From the NCBI GenBank assembly GCA_022340385.1, contig JAJDOB010000207.1, positions 1-39,857 of the forward strand: a stretch of 39,857 nucleotides of DNA, in the 5' to 3' direction. This DNA is from Rhodobacter sp. (GTDB lineage: Bacteria; Pseudomonadota; Alphaproteobacteria; Rhodobacterales; Rhodobacteraceae). The stretch's first letter is position 1, and each line of letters begins with the position of its first letter. This document shows positions 27,626 through 36,154 of the stretch, piece after piece. Made by a program: the position numbers and the translations under genes. Under the pieces are notes generated by a model that was not told the DNA's origin, did no database searches, and worked only from the letters and a program-made list of their open reading frames with translations.

Positions 27626-29560
27626 TCAGGCCATCGCGTCAGCCCGTTCAGCGGTGATCTTTTCCGCGTCGCGACCGTGGATTTCCTCGTAGTGGTCAAA
27701 CCGCGCCTCGACCCAGGCGGTGCCATGCGTCAACCCGCCTAGCGACTGAAAAAGCTCTCCTTGCATCGGTGCCGGCAACAATGCGCGAAACACGTCCCAG
27801 CCCTTGGCAACCGGATGCGGATCGAAGCCCAGAACCTGCCCCTTGAGCGAGGATATCTGCGCCACCAGCGCACCGGAATAGACCGACGGCACATGAATAT
27901 CGACATGGTCGATCGGTTGCAGCAAGACCGGCTGGCCCTCGCGCAGCGCGTCGCGCACACCCATCAGACCGGCGGTTCGGAATGCGTGGTCCGAACTGTC
28001 GACCGAGTGGTGCTTGCCATCCGTCAGCGTCACCCCGATATCGACGACGGGAAAGCCCAGCGGCCCGCGTTCCAGCGCTTCTTTCGCCCCGTTTTCCACC
28101 GAGGGGATGAAGTTGCGCGGCACCGCACCGCCCTTGACCGTCTCGTCAAAGCTGAAGCCCTCGCCGCGCGGCAAAGGCCGTACCGTGATCTGGATATCGG
28201 CAAATTGCCCGGCCCCGCCGGATTGCTTGCGGTGACGGTAATGCTTGTCGACCTTGCGGGTCATGGTTTCGCGGTAGCTTCCTGCGACCACATGCTCGCA
28301 GACCCTGATGTCGAAATCCTCCTCCAGCTTCTCGATCAGGCGACGCAGGTGCATCGGCCCCTGCAGATTTGCAACGATATGGCCGGTGTCCTCGTCCTGC
28401 GATGTCGTCAGGCCCGGATCAATCGCCTCGAACCGTGCAAGCGCGCTGGACAGACGCGCATCGTCGCGCTCGTTTTCAGGGGTAAGGATGCGGTGGTATC
28501 CCGGTGGGTGGCCAAACGCCCAGTCAGGCAGGGCCAGTGGCTCTTGCGCCGAATAGGCAGACCCGGGGTTCAGATGATCCGATTTTACCGCGATGCCCAG
28601 GGCACCGGGTTCCATCGGGCTGCCAAGCGCCTTGCCGTCGATCCCCGACAGGCTGCCGATCGAGGCGCCTGCCAGCATGGTACCCTGCGCCAGCCCCCCG
28701 GTCAGGTCGCGCAACAGCACCGACTTGCCCATATGCTTGCGATTGTCGGCATATACGCCGATGGCCGTCGCCTCGTCACCCAGACCAAGCCGAACCGAAA
28801 CATCCGCGGCGGTGCTGGATTCATGGCGCAGCGATTTCATCAGCCGGTTCACACCGTTGGCATGTTCGGCAGCGCCAAGATAGGCCACCAGAAATTCGTT
28901 GCGCTTGTGCATGTCGCTGATCAGCGAAAAGACCTTTTCGGTCGCCGGAATCCGATCTTCGATAAGTTGTTCCAGCAGGTCGTCATCGAAATCCGCCAGA
29001 TGTTCCAGCAGTTCCGACCGCGCCGCCTGCTCTCGATCCCGCACATCCTCCGGGATCTCGATCAGCGCCGATGTCTTGCCCTCCTGATATTCCCATGCGC
29101 GTTCGGAAATCAGATCGACCGAACCGACGACATGGCCATCCTCGCGGATCGGAACCTGACGCAGCACGATCGGGCGGCTGGCATAGGTTTGCAGCGCCGC
29201 GACGGTGTCGCGTACCCGGCCCTCGGCGACGTCCATCCGGTTTATGAACAGGTAGCACGGCACGTCTGCCTCTTCGATCAGGCGCAGGTAAGCCGCGGCC
29301 TGGGGGGCGGCCTCTGGCTCTGGCGAAACGCAAAGCACGACCGAATCGCTGGCGGCCAGCGCGTGGCCCGCACAGCCCAGATTGTCGCTGCCACCGGCCA
29401 CGTCGAACGCGCCCCAGCTTTCCCCGAGATAGGTGAAGGCGCGAAGCGACAGCCTGTCGGAAAACGCGGTTTCCGCTGACCCGCCCTCCAGATCGCCGAG
29501 GGCCTTCACCAATGTTGTTTTACCGGATTGCGATGGTCCGAGAACCGTGAAGCAACGCAT
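27626..29560 (-). CDS. EF-G-like translation factor paralogue with divergent GTPase domain
   Basis: The 644-residue product has the full EF-G domain order but is shorter than canonical EF-G (about 700). The G domain has a P-loop GPSQSGKT (residues 8-15), a G3-like DVAGG (53-57) in place of DTPGH, and NRMD (107-110) for NKxD. The RGITI switch I element is not visible. Domain IV (GGAGQFADIQITV, FIPSVENGAKEALERGPLGFPVVDIGVTL) and domain V (PVLLQPIDHVDIHVPSVYSG) look normal. AGGAGG before the ATG at 29560 sets the start. It is a paralogue, not the main fusA; no rpsL/rpsG/tuf neighbours are present. Its job is unknown. Confidence 0.8.
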   Translation of the reverse strand: MRCFTVLGPSQSGKTTLVKALGDLEGGSAETAFSDRLSLRAFTYLGESWGAFDVAGGSDNLGCAGHALAASDSVVLCVSPEPEAAPQAAAYLRLIEEADVPCYLFINRMDVAEGRVRDTVAALQTYASRPIVLRQVPIREDGHVVGSVDLISERAWEYQEGKTSALIEIPEDVRDREQAARSELLEHLADFDDDLLEQLIEDRIPATEKVFSLISDMHKRNEFLVAYLGAAEHANGVNRLMKSLRHESSTAADVSVRLGLGDEATAIGVYADNRKHMGKSVLLRDLTGGLAQGTMLAGASIGSLSGIDGKALGSPMEPGALGIAVKSDHLNPGSAYSAQEPLALPDWAFGHPPGYHRILTPENERDDARLSSALARFEAIDPGLTTSQDEDTGHIVANLQGPMHLRRLIEKLEEDFDIRVCEHVVAGSYRETMTRKVDKHYRHRKQSGGAGQFADIQITVRPLPRGEGFSFDETVKGGAVPRNFIPSVENGAKEALERGPLGFPVVDIGVTLTDGKHHSVDSSDHAFRTAGLMGVRDALREGQPVLLQPIDHVDIHVPSVYSGALVAQISSLKGQVLGFDPHPVAKGWDVFRALLPAPMQGELFQSLGGLTHGTAWVEARFDHYEEIHGRDAEKITAERADAMA

Positions 29561-29753
29561 GTCTTCCTCCTCCAATCAGATGCTGCAAACGCGCGTTTGC
29601 GCCTTGCCCGTTTGTCGGTCGCGTTCAGGCCGGTCCCGGCCCGAAATGCCTGCATTCACCTGTCATGGTCCGCGCCGGTTCTGCGACCGCCCTGGGCCAT
29701 ATCCCGATGGTCGTTAGAACCACCCCGCCGCGTCAAGGAAATTCGCGCGCCGG

Positions 29754-30461
29754 TCAGGACGCGGCCGGTTCCAGCCGTGCCGCCAGTTTTGCGATATGTT
29801 CAGCGCGCAAGGCATCGACATCGACGCCTTCGGGTTCGTCATAAAGCCCGAACGTGCTGCCCCAATGCTGTTCGCAATAGACCGGGCCATCGCCGGCATA
29901 AGGCCCGAATTTCTTGTGCGTCGGAATGAAGTAATGCGACGGGAAAATCACCAGATTGTCCGGGTTGCGCGCCTCTATCGCCTTTTTCAGAAACCGGTTG
30001 CCCACCGACCGCCACGCCGGCCCCAGCGTTTCGGGCGTGTTGCGGCGTTTGATCCGGGTGCTGACCACGTCCAGAAACGGATGCCCGGGGGCAGAGGCCA
30101 GAAACGGCGACACCAGCCCGGGCTTGCGCTCCTCGTTTTCATATACCGTATACAGCGCCGGCTTGTCCCAAAGCGCATCCGTCGCGCGCAGACATTTCGA
30201 ATCCGCCTCGGGGATGAACCCGCCGATCTCGTGCAGGATCTCGTATCGCATGATGTCGGATACGCCGGCATAGATCCCGCGCCGGTAATATTCATTGATC
30301 AGGGGCTGATTGCGCCAGCGGCGCCCGAACAGATAGGCGTTGTCATACAGCCGATACTCCCAGTCGGGATGCAGATCGCGCCAGCTTTGCAGCCAGACAA
30401 GGGGCGCGGGCCGGTGCCCGATCCAGATATGGCCAAGGATCTTCGGGATGCCTAAACTCAT
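29754..30461 (-). CDS. GT32-like glycosyltransferase (sugar transferase)
   Basis: The 235-residue product starts IPKILGHIWIGHRPAP and includes GVSDIMRYEILHEIGGFIPEADSKC (about 66-90), the pattern of the GT32/Gly_transf_sug family, whose DxD metal motif is represented here by Glu-Ala-Asp. Such enzymes move sugars from nucleotide donors onto surface polysaccharides or glycolipids. GGAG lies six bases before the ATG at 30461, so the longer frame upstream is not used. It is downstream of the curli operon but separated from it by a terminator, so a link to biofilm matrix is only contextual. Confidence 0.75.
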   Translation of the reverse strand: MSLGIPKILGHIWIGHRPAPLVWLQSWRDLHPDWEYRLYDNAYLFGRRWRNQPLINEYYRRGIYAGVSDIMRYEILHEIGGFIPEADSKCLRATDALWDKPALYTVYENEERKPGLVSPFLASAPGHPFLDVVSTRIKRRNTPETLGPAWRSVGNRFLKKAIEARNPDNLVIFPSHYFIPTHKKFGPYAGDGPVYCEQHWGSTFGLYDEPEGVDVDALRAEHIAKLAARLEPAAS

Positions 30462-30534
30462 ACTGCTCTCCGCCGGATGGGTCCGATCTTTGGCCATACC
30501 TATCAATTGCCGCGAATCCCGCCTAGCCCCCAAA

Positions 30535-30569
30535 CGAAAAACCCCGCCAGGGACAGCTGCCTGGCGGGG
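30535..30569 (-). terminator. Terminator of the curli operon
   Basis: CCCCGCCAGG (30542-30551) and CCTGGCGGGG (30560-30569) pair perfectly around an eight-base loop. On the minus strand the stem is followed by five T (30541-30537). It lies about 90 bases past the csgB-like stop and before the GT32 gene. Confidence 0.88.
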
Positions 30570-30656
30570 AGTTGAAGAAGATCGAAGGGGAACGGGACGG
30601 AACGATCTTCTATTCGGGAACGCGCGGGGCGCGCGGTTCGATTTCGGCCAAGCGGC

Positions 30657-31052
30657 CTAGAACCCGACCTGAAACAGAAGCCCGGCCTGGCCATTGCCAT
30701 TCTGTTCGACATGGCCGCTGGCGCCGTCGCCGAACTGGAACACGCCGTAGCTGTTGTTCGATCCGGTCTGGTTGAGCGAGGCTTCGTGGTTGTTGCCTTC
30801 CTGATGGATCAGGCCGACATGGCCACTGCCACCCTGTGCCAGTGCCGCCAGGTTGTTCACGCCGTTCTGGGTGATATGGCCGTTGGTCTTGATGTCGTTC
30901 ATCACCTGATACAGCGTCAGCCCGGCGCGAATTGCGTTGGCGTCATTGGCGTTCTGCGCTTCCACCTCAAAGCTGATGGTGCCGCCGGCCATGGCAGGGG
31001 CTGCAATTGCGGTGCTTGCGGCCAGGGTCAGTGCGATAATCGTGCGTTTCAT
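30657..31052 (-). CDS. Curlin-repeat protein, CsgB-like nucleator or minor subunit
   Basis: The 131-residue product has a signal peptide (MKRTIIALTLAASTAIAAPAMA). After about 50 residues come curlin-type repeats of about 20 residues with the Q-x-G-x-x-N/G pattern: LIHQEGNNHEASLNQTGSNN, then VFQFGDGASGHVEQNGNG, then LLFQVGF. Curlin subunits form functional amyloid fibres on the cell surface. Being third in the operon, with fewer repeats and a distinct N-terminal half, it fits the nucleator role of CsgB, but this is inference. AAAGGA precedes the ATG. Confidence 0.75.
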   Translation of the reverse strand: MKRTIIALTLAASTAIAAPAMAGGTISFEVEAQNANDANAIRAGLTLYQVMNDIKTNGHITQNGVNNLAALAQGGSGHVGLIHQEGNNHEASLNQTGSNNSYGVFQFGDGASGHVEQNGNGQAGLLFQVGF

Positions 31053-31098
31053 TGTCTTGGTCCTTTCGAAAATATGTCGCGCGGGGCGCGCAAATGGT

Positions 31099-31506
31099 TC
31101 AGATTTCAGATTGATTACTGCAGGCCATGGTGTGCCCGTCGTAGTGGATGATCAGTTCGGCCTCGACCGATGCCGGCGGCAGCCCGCCGAACGTGGCCTG
31201 ACCAAGCGTTTCGGATTTGCCACCGGTGACATAGAAGTCACCCGACTGGCTGATCATCGCCCGGCCCGAGGTGCCGCGTTTCTTGATGTTCAGCTCATAC
31301 GTGCCTCTGGTGGTCGAATTCGCGTGAATGACGCCTTCGTAAGTGTGGCCGTAACGGCCCTTGCTGACGGCGATTTCGCAATCGACAGGCTCGGCGCCAT
31401 CATCGTTCGAATGGGCTTTCGATCCTGCGGCAAGTCCGAACACCGACAGCGACACGGCAGCCGCGGGCAGGATCAGTTTCGCGAGACGTTTGTTGAAATG
31501 TGCCAT
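31099..31506 (-). CDS. csgH: CsgC/CsgH-like curli chaperone
   Basis: The 135-residue product has a signal peptide ending near GSKA. A single Ig-like beta domain of about 95 residues follows, with CEIAVSKGRYGHTYEGVIHANSTTRGTYELNIKKRGTSGRAMISQSGDF and ELIIHYDGHTMAC; its two Cys flank the domain. CsgC-type proteins stop curlin from forming amyloid in the periplasm; alphaproteobacterial members are called CsgH. The place between the two curlin genes supports the assignment. AAGGA lies nine bases before the ATG. Confidence 0.72.
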   Translation of the reverse strand: MAHFNKRLAKLILPAAAVSLSVFGLAAGSKAHSNDDGAEPVDCEIAVSKGRYGHTYEGVIHANSTTRGTYELNIKKRGTSGRAMISQSGDFYVTGGKSETLGQATFGGLPPASVEAELIIHYDGHTMACSNQSEI

Positions 31507-31545
31507 TGTTAGGTTTCCTTGAATTCGGATGGGTGAATGGGATCT

Positions 31546-31583
31546 CGTGCCGGGCAGCGGGGAGGACGACGCCGCCCGGCACG
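31546..31583 (-). other. Intercistronic hairpin between csgA-like and csgH-like genes
   Basis: CGTGCCGGGC (31546-31555) and GCCCGGCACG (31574-31583) pair perfectly over ten bases around an 18-base loop. It begins 15 bases past the csgA-like stop. No T-run follows on the minus strand, so it is better read as an mRNA-stabilising or attenuating structure that lets the major subunit be made in excess of the downstream genes. Confidence 0.6.
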
Positions 31584-31597
31584 TGCTGATCGCGGTC

Positions 31598-32029
31598 TTA
31601 ATACTGAACGATCAGCGAGCTGTTGCCGACGCCATTGACCGACGTGCTGGCAGAGTTGCCGTCGCCCAGCTGGATCACGGCGTTGGAGTTGCCAAAGCCG
31701 GTGGTCTGGGTGTTGGCATAGTTGTCGTTGCCGACCTGGGCGGTTGCGTTCAGGTTCCAGGCGCCCGACTGGCTGGATTCGGCGCTGTTGTTGACGCCGG
31801 CCTGGCCGATCGCGGTCACGTTGTCGCTGCCGTCCTGGGTGGCAAAGATGTTGTTGCCCAGGCCCAGCTGGTGCAGTTCCAGGTGGTTGAAATTGCCTGC
31901 CTGTCCGCCAGCCACGCCATTCAGCCAGCCGTTTTGCACGACATTGGCGGTATTGCCACCAGCCAGCGCCGGGGCGGCCAGAAGGGTCGAGGCGATCAGC
32001 GCGGAAATTGTGATTTTCTTAAAGGTCAT
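31598..32029 (-). CDS. csgA: Major curlin subunit, CsgA-like
   Basis: The 143-residue product has a signal peptide (MTFKKITISALIASTLLAAPALA), then about five curlin repeats: ELHQLGLGNNIFATQDGSDN, TAIGQAGVNNSAESSQSGAW, TAQVGNDNYANTQTTGFGN, AVIQLGDGNSASTSVNGVGN and LIVQY. The Q-x-G-x-x-N spacing and Gly/Asn/Gln/Ser richness are those of amyloid-forming CsgA. The ATG at 32029 has GGAG eight bases upstream; the longer frame has no signal peptide and is not used. It is the first gene of the csgA-csgH-csgB operon. The secretion genes csgG, csgE and csgF are not in the window. Confidence 0.82.
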   Translation of the reverse strand: MTFKKITISALIASTLLAAPALAGGNTANVVQNGWLNGVAGGQAGNFNHLELHQLGLGNNIFATQDGSDNVTAIGQAGVNNSAESSQSGAWNLNATAQVGNDNYANTQTTGFGNSNAVIQLGDGNSASTSVNGVGNSSLIVQY

Positions 32030-32395
32030 TTGTCTGTCTCCGGTATGTGTTGGGTCATGTGTTGTTTTGGGTTTCGTGTATTTCGGCTGGGTCGTGTCGT
32101 GTTGTTCGCCGATGACCAAACACTGGCCCCGACGGTGAAAGTCAGGCAATGACGGCGCAAAGTTATGGGATGTCCCGGGTGTTGTTATTGAATGACAGGG
32201 GGAGAAACCGCGCAGTTTTCCCCGTAAAATCGCGACAAGGAATCAATTTGTTTCAATGGGTTATTCAGGGGTCAGTATTCAGAGGGGGTTTTCCCCCGAA
32301 TCTTGCCGCCAGAAAGACGCAACGTTATTTGACGCGAACGTCAGCTTTGCGGAACGTCCTGAAATGTCATTCGATAGCAGCCGAATCCATGGATT
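32030..32395 (-). promoter_or_regulatory. csgA upstream region
   Basis: This 366-base gap between trhO and the csgA-like gene has no gene. Its plus strand is G/T-rich near csgA (about 32041-32115). It contains a 15-base near-palindrome TGTTATTGAATGACA (32183-32197) about 155 bases before the start, and a GGGGG-TTTT-CCCCC hairpin (32284-32297). A convincing -35/-10 pair was not found. It probably carries the curli promoter and operators and the end of the trhO transcript. Confidence 0.45.
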
Positions 32396-33277
32396 TCAGC
32401 GCGATTTCGACAGGGTGATTTGCCTTTGGCGTTCCCGGAATCGCGCGCGATCCGACTCGGAATATTCACCGACACAGGCCGGGCATTGCACGCCCTCTTC
32501 GAAAGAATTATCGGCCCGGTCTGCCGCTGAAACCGGCCGCCCGCAGGCGTGGCACAGGGTGTAGCTGCCCTCGGTCAGACCATGCCCGACGCTGACGCGC
32601 CCGTCGAAAACATAGCATTCGCCCTGCCAGCGGCTTTGCACCTCTGGCACGTCTTCGAGGTATTTCAGGATCCCGCCCTTCAGATGATAGACATCCGCCA
32701 CCCCCTGCCCAAGCAGATAGTTCGTCGATTTCTCGCACCGGATTCCGCCGGTACAGAACATCGCAATGCGCTTGCCCGCGAACCGGTCCTTGTTGGCGGC
32801 CCACCATTCGGGGAACTCCCCGAATGACCTGGTGCCTGGATTGACCGCGCCTGCAAACGTGCCCAGCGCCACCTCGTAATCGTTGCGGGTGTCAATCACC
32901 GCAATGTCGGGCGCGCCGATCAGATCGTTCCAGTCGACCGGGTCGACATAATGCCCCACGGCGGCCTGTGGATTCACATCCGGCTGCCCCATGGTGACGA
33001 TCTCGCGCTTCAGCCGAACCTTCATCCGCTTGAACGGCATCGCCGTCGCGTGGCTTTCCTTCCAGTCCAGCCCGCCGCACCCGGGCAGGCCACGAATATG
33101 CGCCAGCACGCTGTCAATTCCGTCACGCGGTCCGGCGATGGTTCCGTTGATCCCCTCGCGCGCCAGCAGAATCGAGCCCCTGACCCCCGCGGTCTCGCAA
33201 ATCTTCAGCAACCCCGGCTTCAGCGCAGCGGGATCATCAAACCGGGTGAAGTGATACAGGGCGGCAACGGTCAGCAT
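32396..33277 (-). CDS. trhO: tRNA uridine(34) hydroxylase TrhO (rhodanese family)
   Basis: TrhO hydroxylates uridine 34 of certain tRNAs as the first step towards 5-methoxy- or carboxymethoxyuridine. The 293-residue product starts MLTVAALYHFTRFDDPAALK and has an N-terminal acylphosphatase-like domain with GSILLAREGINGTIAG. The rhodanese domain has IDTRNDYEVALGTFAGAVNP and the active loop CTGGIRCEKS (Cys at about 175 and 181). The C-terminal part has two Cys pairs (CHAC and CPAC). The ATG at 33277 gives the family start. It diverges from pncA. Confidence 0.92.
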   Translation of the reverse strand: MLTVAALYHFTRFDDPAALKPGLLKICETAGVRGSILLAREGINGTIAGPRDGIDSVLAHIRGLPGCGGLDWKESHATAMPFKRMKVRLKREIVTMGQPDVNPQAAVGHYVDPVDWNDLIGAPDIAVIDTRNDYEVALGTFAGAVNPGTRSFGEFPEWWAANKDRFAGKRIAMFCTGGIRCEKSTNYLLGQGVADVYHLKGGILKYLEDVPEVQSRWQGECYVFDGRVSVGHGLTEGSYTLCHACGRPVSAADRADNSFEEGVQCPACVGEYSESDRARFRERQRQITLSKSR

Positions 33278-33453
33278 GCCGAGGCATCTATGCCGTGCCA
33301 TCCGGCGGGGCAAGACCGCGCAATTGAACCGGGGCGAAATGGCACCGCCACACCCGCCGCGAAACGCCCTGGGGTGGCCGGCTGACGCCGGATGCCGATT
33401 GACCCGGCTTTGGCTGCTTCGTAACCATTGGTCAGCCCAGGAAAGGACCGACC

Positions 33454-34059
33454 ATGCAGCCCGCCGACACCGCCCTGATCGTCATCGACATGCAGAACGA
33501 CTTTTGCCCCGGCGGCGCGCTGGCGGTAGAGGGCGGAGACGGGATTGTCACCGGGATCAACACGCTGATGGGCGATTTCGCCACCGTCATACTGACGCAG
33601 GACTGGCACCCGGCCAGCCACGGCTCTTTTGCGTCGCAGCATGACGGGCAGGAACCGTTTTCCGTGATCGACATGCCCTACGGCCCGCAGGTGCTGTGGC
33701 CCGATCATTGCATACAGGGCGGCCATGGCGCGGCATTTCATGGTGAATTGGTGACTGATCGCGCCGACCTGATCCTGCGCAAGGGCTACAATCCCGCGAT
33801 CGACAGCTATTCGGCGTTTTTCGAGAATGACCACACGACACCCACCGGACTTGACGGATATCTGCGCACCCGTGGCATCGACAGGCTGACGATGGTTGGG
33901 CTGGCCACCGATTTTTGCGTCAACTATTCGGCCCAGGACGCGGCAAGGCTTGGCTACTCGGTGACCGTGCACCAACCGCTGTGCCGCGCAATTGACCTTG
34001 ACGGCTCGCTTGCCGCCGCGCTGACCGGAATGGCGGAATCCGGCGTCAAACTGACCTGA
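33454..34059 (+). CDS. pncA: Nicotinamidase PncA
   Basis: PncA hydrolyses nicotinamide to nicotinate for NAD salvage. The 201-residue product has the triad Asp12 (in IDMQNDFCPGG), Lys110 and Cys155 (in ATDFCVN), with metal ligands Asp50, His52 (TQDWHPASHGSFAS) and His85 (WPDHCIQG). AAAGGA precedes the ATG. Its product is the substrate of PncB, encoded 800 bases downstream on the same strand. The next ATG begins two bases after its stop. Confidence 0.95.
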   Translation: MQPADTALIVIDMQNDFCPGGALAVEGGDGIVTGINTLMGDFATVILTQDWHPASHGSFASQHDGQEPFSVIDMPYGPQVLWPDHCIQGGHGAAFHGELVTDRADLILRKGYNPAIDSYSAFFENDHTTPTGLDGYLRTRGIDRLTMVGLATDFCVNYSAQDAARLGYSVTVHQPLCRAIDLDGSLAAALTGMAESGVKLT

Positions 34060-34060
34060 C

Positions 34061-34801
34061 ATGGCATCCGCCCCCCCAATTGACGCCAACCCACTGATCG
34101 TCTTTGTGCATACGCCAAAGACAGGCGGGTCGACCATCAACCGGATGCTGGCCAACCAGTTTCCGAATGGCATCGACCATTGCGAACACTACGTCGATCG
34201 CAAGCGGCACCTGAGTCGGTCGCTGGAAACCGCTGACTGGATATCCGGTCACATGCAATTTCGCGCGCTGCACGATTTGCTGGCCGAAACGACGACGCGG
34301 CCGCTCCGGTTTTTTGCCAGCGTGCGTGACCCGGTCGATCAGGTCGCATCGCATTACAACTGGCTGATCCATATCTACCATCAGTCTCGGCTACGGTATT
34401 TGCGCCATTCCGCCCATTCCCGGCGCGTTTCCCGAAAGCTGCGCCAGACCGACAATACCGACCCCGCCGCCATCATCGCCAACTTGACCGCGCATCCCGG
34501 CCTGTTCCGCAACAACCAGTACCGCACAATCACCGACCGGAATTCGCGCGGCCAGAACGGATCGTTGCAGGCCCTGCTTGAGGGATACGAGGCGATCATG
34601 CCCGCAGAACGTTCGGCAGATCTGTTGCAGGCGATGACCGGCAACCCGCCCAAGACTGCCGAGCGCGAGAACCAAAGCCCCTACTCGTTCGACAAATCCC
34701 TGTTCCGGTCCGCGCCTGTCCTTGAGTTTCTGCAAGACTGGAACTCCCGCGACTTTGCGCTGTACCATCACATCACTTCTCGGCCGCGCAAATCCACCTA
34801 G
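34061..34801 (+). CDS. Sulfotransferase family protein
   Basis: The 246-residue product has the two PAPS-binding signatures of sulfotransferases: FVHTPKTGGSTINRML (residues 15-30, with Lys20 in the phosphosulfate loop) and RFFASVRDPVDQVASHYNWL (Arg90 and Ser98 for the 3'-phosphate). It is a soluble protein with no signal peptide or membrane anchor, like bacterial carbohydrate sulfotransferases. The acceptor is unknown. It starts two bases after pncA, so it may be cotranscribed with NAD salvage genes without sharing their function. Confidence 0.8.
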   Translation: MASAPPIDANPLIVFVHTPKTGGSTINRMLANQFPNGIDHCEHYVDRKRHLSRSLETADWISGHMQFRALHDLLAETTTRPLRFFASVRDPVDQVASHYNWLIHIYHQSRLRYLRHSAHSRRVSRKLRQTDNTDPAAIIANLTAHPGLFRNNQYRTITDRNSRGQNGSLQALLEGYEAIMPAERSADLLQAMTGNPPKTAERENQSPYSFDKSLFRSAPVLEFLQDWNSRDFALYHHITSRPRKST

Positions 34802-34864
34802 CGGCTGGACATTTTTCATCGCATCGACCTAACCTTTCGGGTTGCCAGTCACGGAGCCGCCGAC

Positions 34865-36154
34865 GTGGACATTGCTACCCGAGTCTATAACCACAAGTGG
34901 AAGATCGACCCGATCATCCGCTCGCTTATCGATACCGATTTCTACAAACTGCTGATGTGCCAGTCGGTGTTCCGCAACAAGCCGGACACAACCGTCACCT
35001 TCAGCCTGATAAACCGATCCAAACATGTGCCGCTTGCCGACCTTGTCGATGAGGGCGAATTGCGTGAACAGCTTGATCATATCCGGTCCCTGAAACTGTC
35101 GCGCGGCGAAAGCACCTGGCTGCGCGGCAACACGTTCTACGGCAAGCGCCAGATGTTCACCCCCGAATTCATGGAATGGTTCGAGAATCTGCGCCTGCCG
35201 CCCTACCATCTGGAAAAACGCGACGGCCAGTATGAACTGACCTTCGAAGGCAAATGGCCCGAAGTGATGATGTGGGAAATTCCCGCGCTTGCGGTGCTCA
35301 TGGAACTTCGGGGCCGCGCCGTCATCAACGACATGCGCCGTTTCGAACTTCAGGTGCTTTACGCCCGCGCGATGACCAAGCTTTGGCAGAAGACCGAAGC
35401 CCTGCGCAGCATCGACACGCTGCGCATCGCCGATTTCGGCACCCGTCGCCGTCACAGTTTTCTGTGGCAGGACTGGTGCGTGCAGGCGATGATCGAAGGG
35501 CTGGGCGAGAAATTCGTCGGCACCTCGAATTGCCTGATTGCCATGCGCCGCGAGGTCGAAGCGATCGGCACCAACGCGCATGAACTGCCCATGGTCTATG
35601 CCGCGCTGGCCGAAACTGACGAGAAACTGGCCCGCGCGCCCTACGATGTTCTTTCGGACTGGCATGATGAACACGAAGGCAACCTGCGCATCATCCTGCC
35701 CGACACCTACGGCACCACTGGCTTTCTGAAGAACGCGCCGGACTGGCTGGCGAAATGGACCGGTGTGCGGATCGATTCCGGCGACCCCGCAACGGGTGCC
35801 GAAATCGCGATTCAGTGGTGGAAGGATCGCGGCGAAGACCCACGTGAAAAGCTGATCATCTTCTCTGACGGGCTTGATGTCGAAAAGATCGCCGAACTGC
35901 ACAAACAGTTCCAGGGCCGGGTCAGGGTCTCTTTCGGTTGGGGCACGCTGCTGACCAATGATTTTCGCGGCCTCACGCCCGGCGACGCGCTGGCGCCGTT
36001 CAGTCTGGTCTGCAAGGCCATTGCCGCCAATGGCCGCCCGACCGTGAAACTCAGCGACGACCCCAACAAGGCGATGGGCCCGGCATCAGAAATAGCACGC
36101 TACAAGCGCGTCTTCGCGGTGGGCGAACAAAACACATTCGAGGTGATCGTATGA
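34865..36154 (+). CDS. pncB: Nicotinate phosphoribosyltransferase PncB
   Basis: PncB converts nicotinate and PRPP to nicotinate mononucleotide in NAD salvage. The 429-residue product has [16 protein letters not shown] near the N-terminus, [14 protein letters not shown] with the catalytic region, [21 protein letters not shown] and [27 protein letters not shown] and [14 protein letters not shown], all typical of the PncB family. The start is GTG with GGAG eight bases before it. The 3' end overlaps the SDR gene by four bases. Confidence 0.95.
   Translation: MDIATRVYNHKWKIDPIIRSLIDTDFYKLLMCQSVFRNKPDTTVTFSLINRSKHVPLADLVDEGELREQLDHIRSLKLSRGESTWLRGNTFYGKRQMFTPEFMEWFENLRLPPYHLEKRDGQYELTFEGKWPEVMMWEIPALAVLMELRGRAVINDMRRFELQVLYARAMTKLWQKTEALRSIDTLRIADFGTRRRHSFLWQDWCVQAMIEGLGEKFVGTSNCLIAMRREVEAIGTNAHELPMVYAALAETDEKLARAPYDVLSDWHDEHEGNLRIILPDTYGTTGFLKNAPDWLAKWTGVRIDSGDPATGAEIAIQWWKDRGEDPREKLIIFSDGLDVEKIAELHKQFQGRVRVSFGWGTLLTNDFRGLTPGDALAPFSLVCKAIAANGRPTVKLSDDPNKAMGPASEIARYKRVFAVGEQNTFEVIV

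Noticed and set aside
27761-29479. A 572-codon open frame on the plus strand
   Set aside because: It is antisense to the EF-G paralogue, whose domains IV and V are unmistakable; the antisense product has no recognisable motif.
32284-32297. GGGGG-TTTT-CCCCC hairpin as the trhO terminator
   Set aside because: The stem is only five bases, no T-run follows on the minus strand, and it lies about 100 bases past the trhO stop, so a terminator call is not supported.
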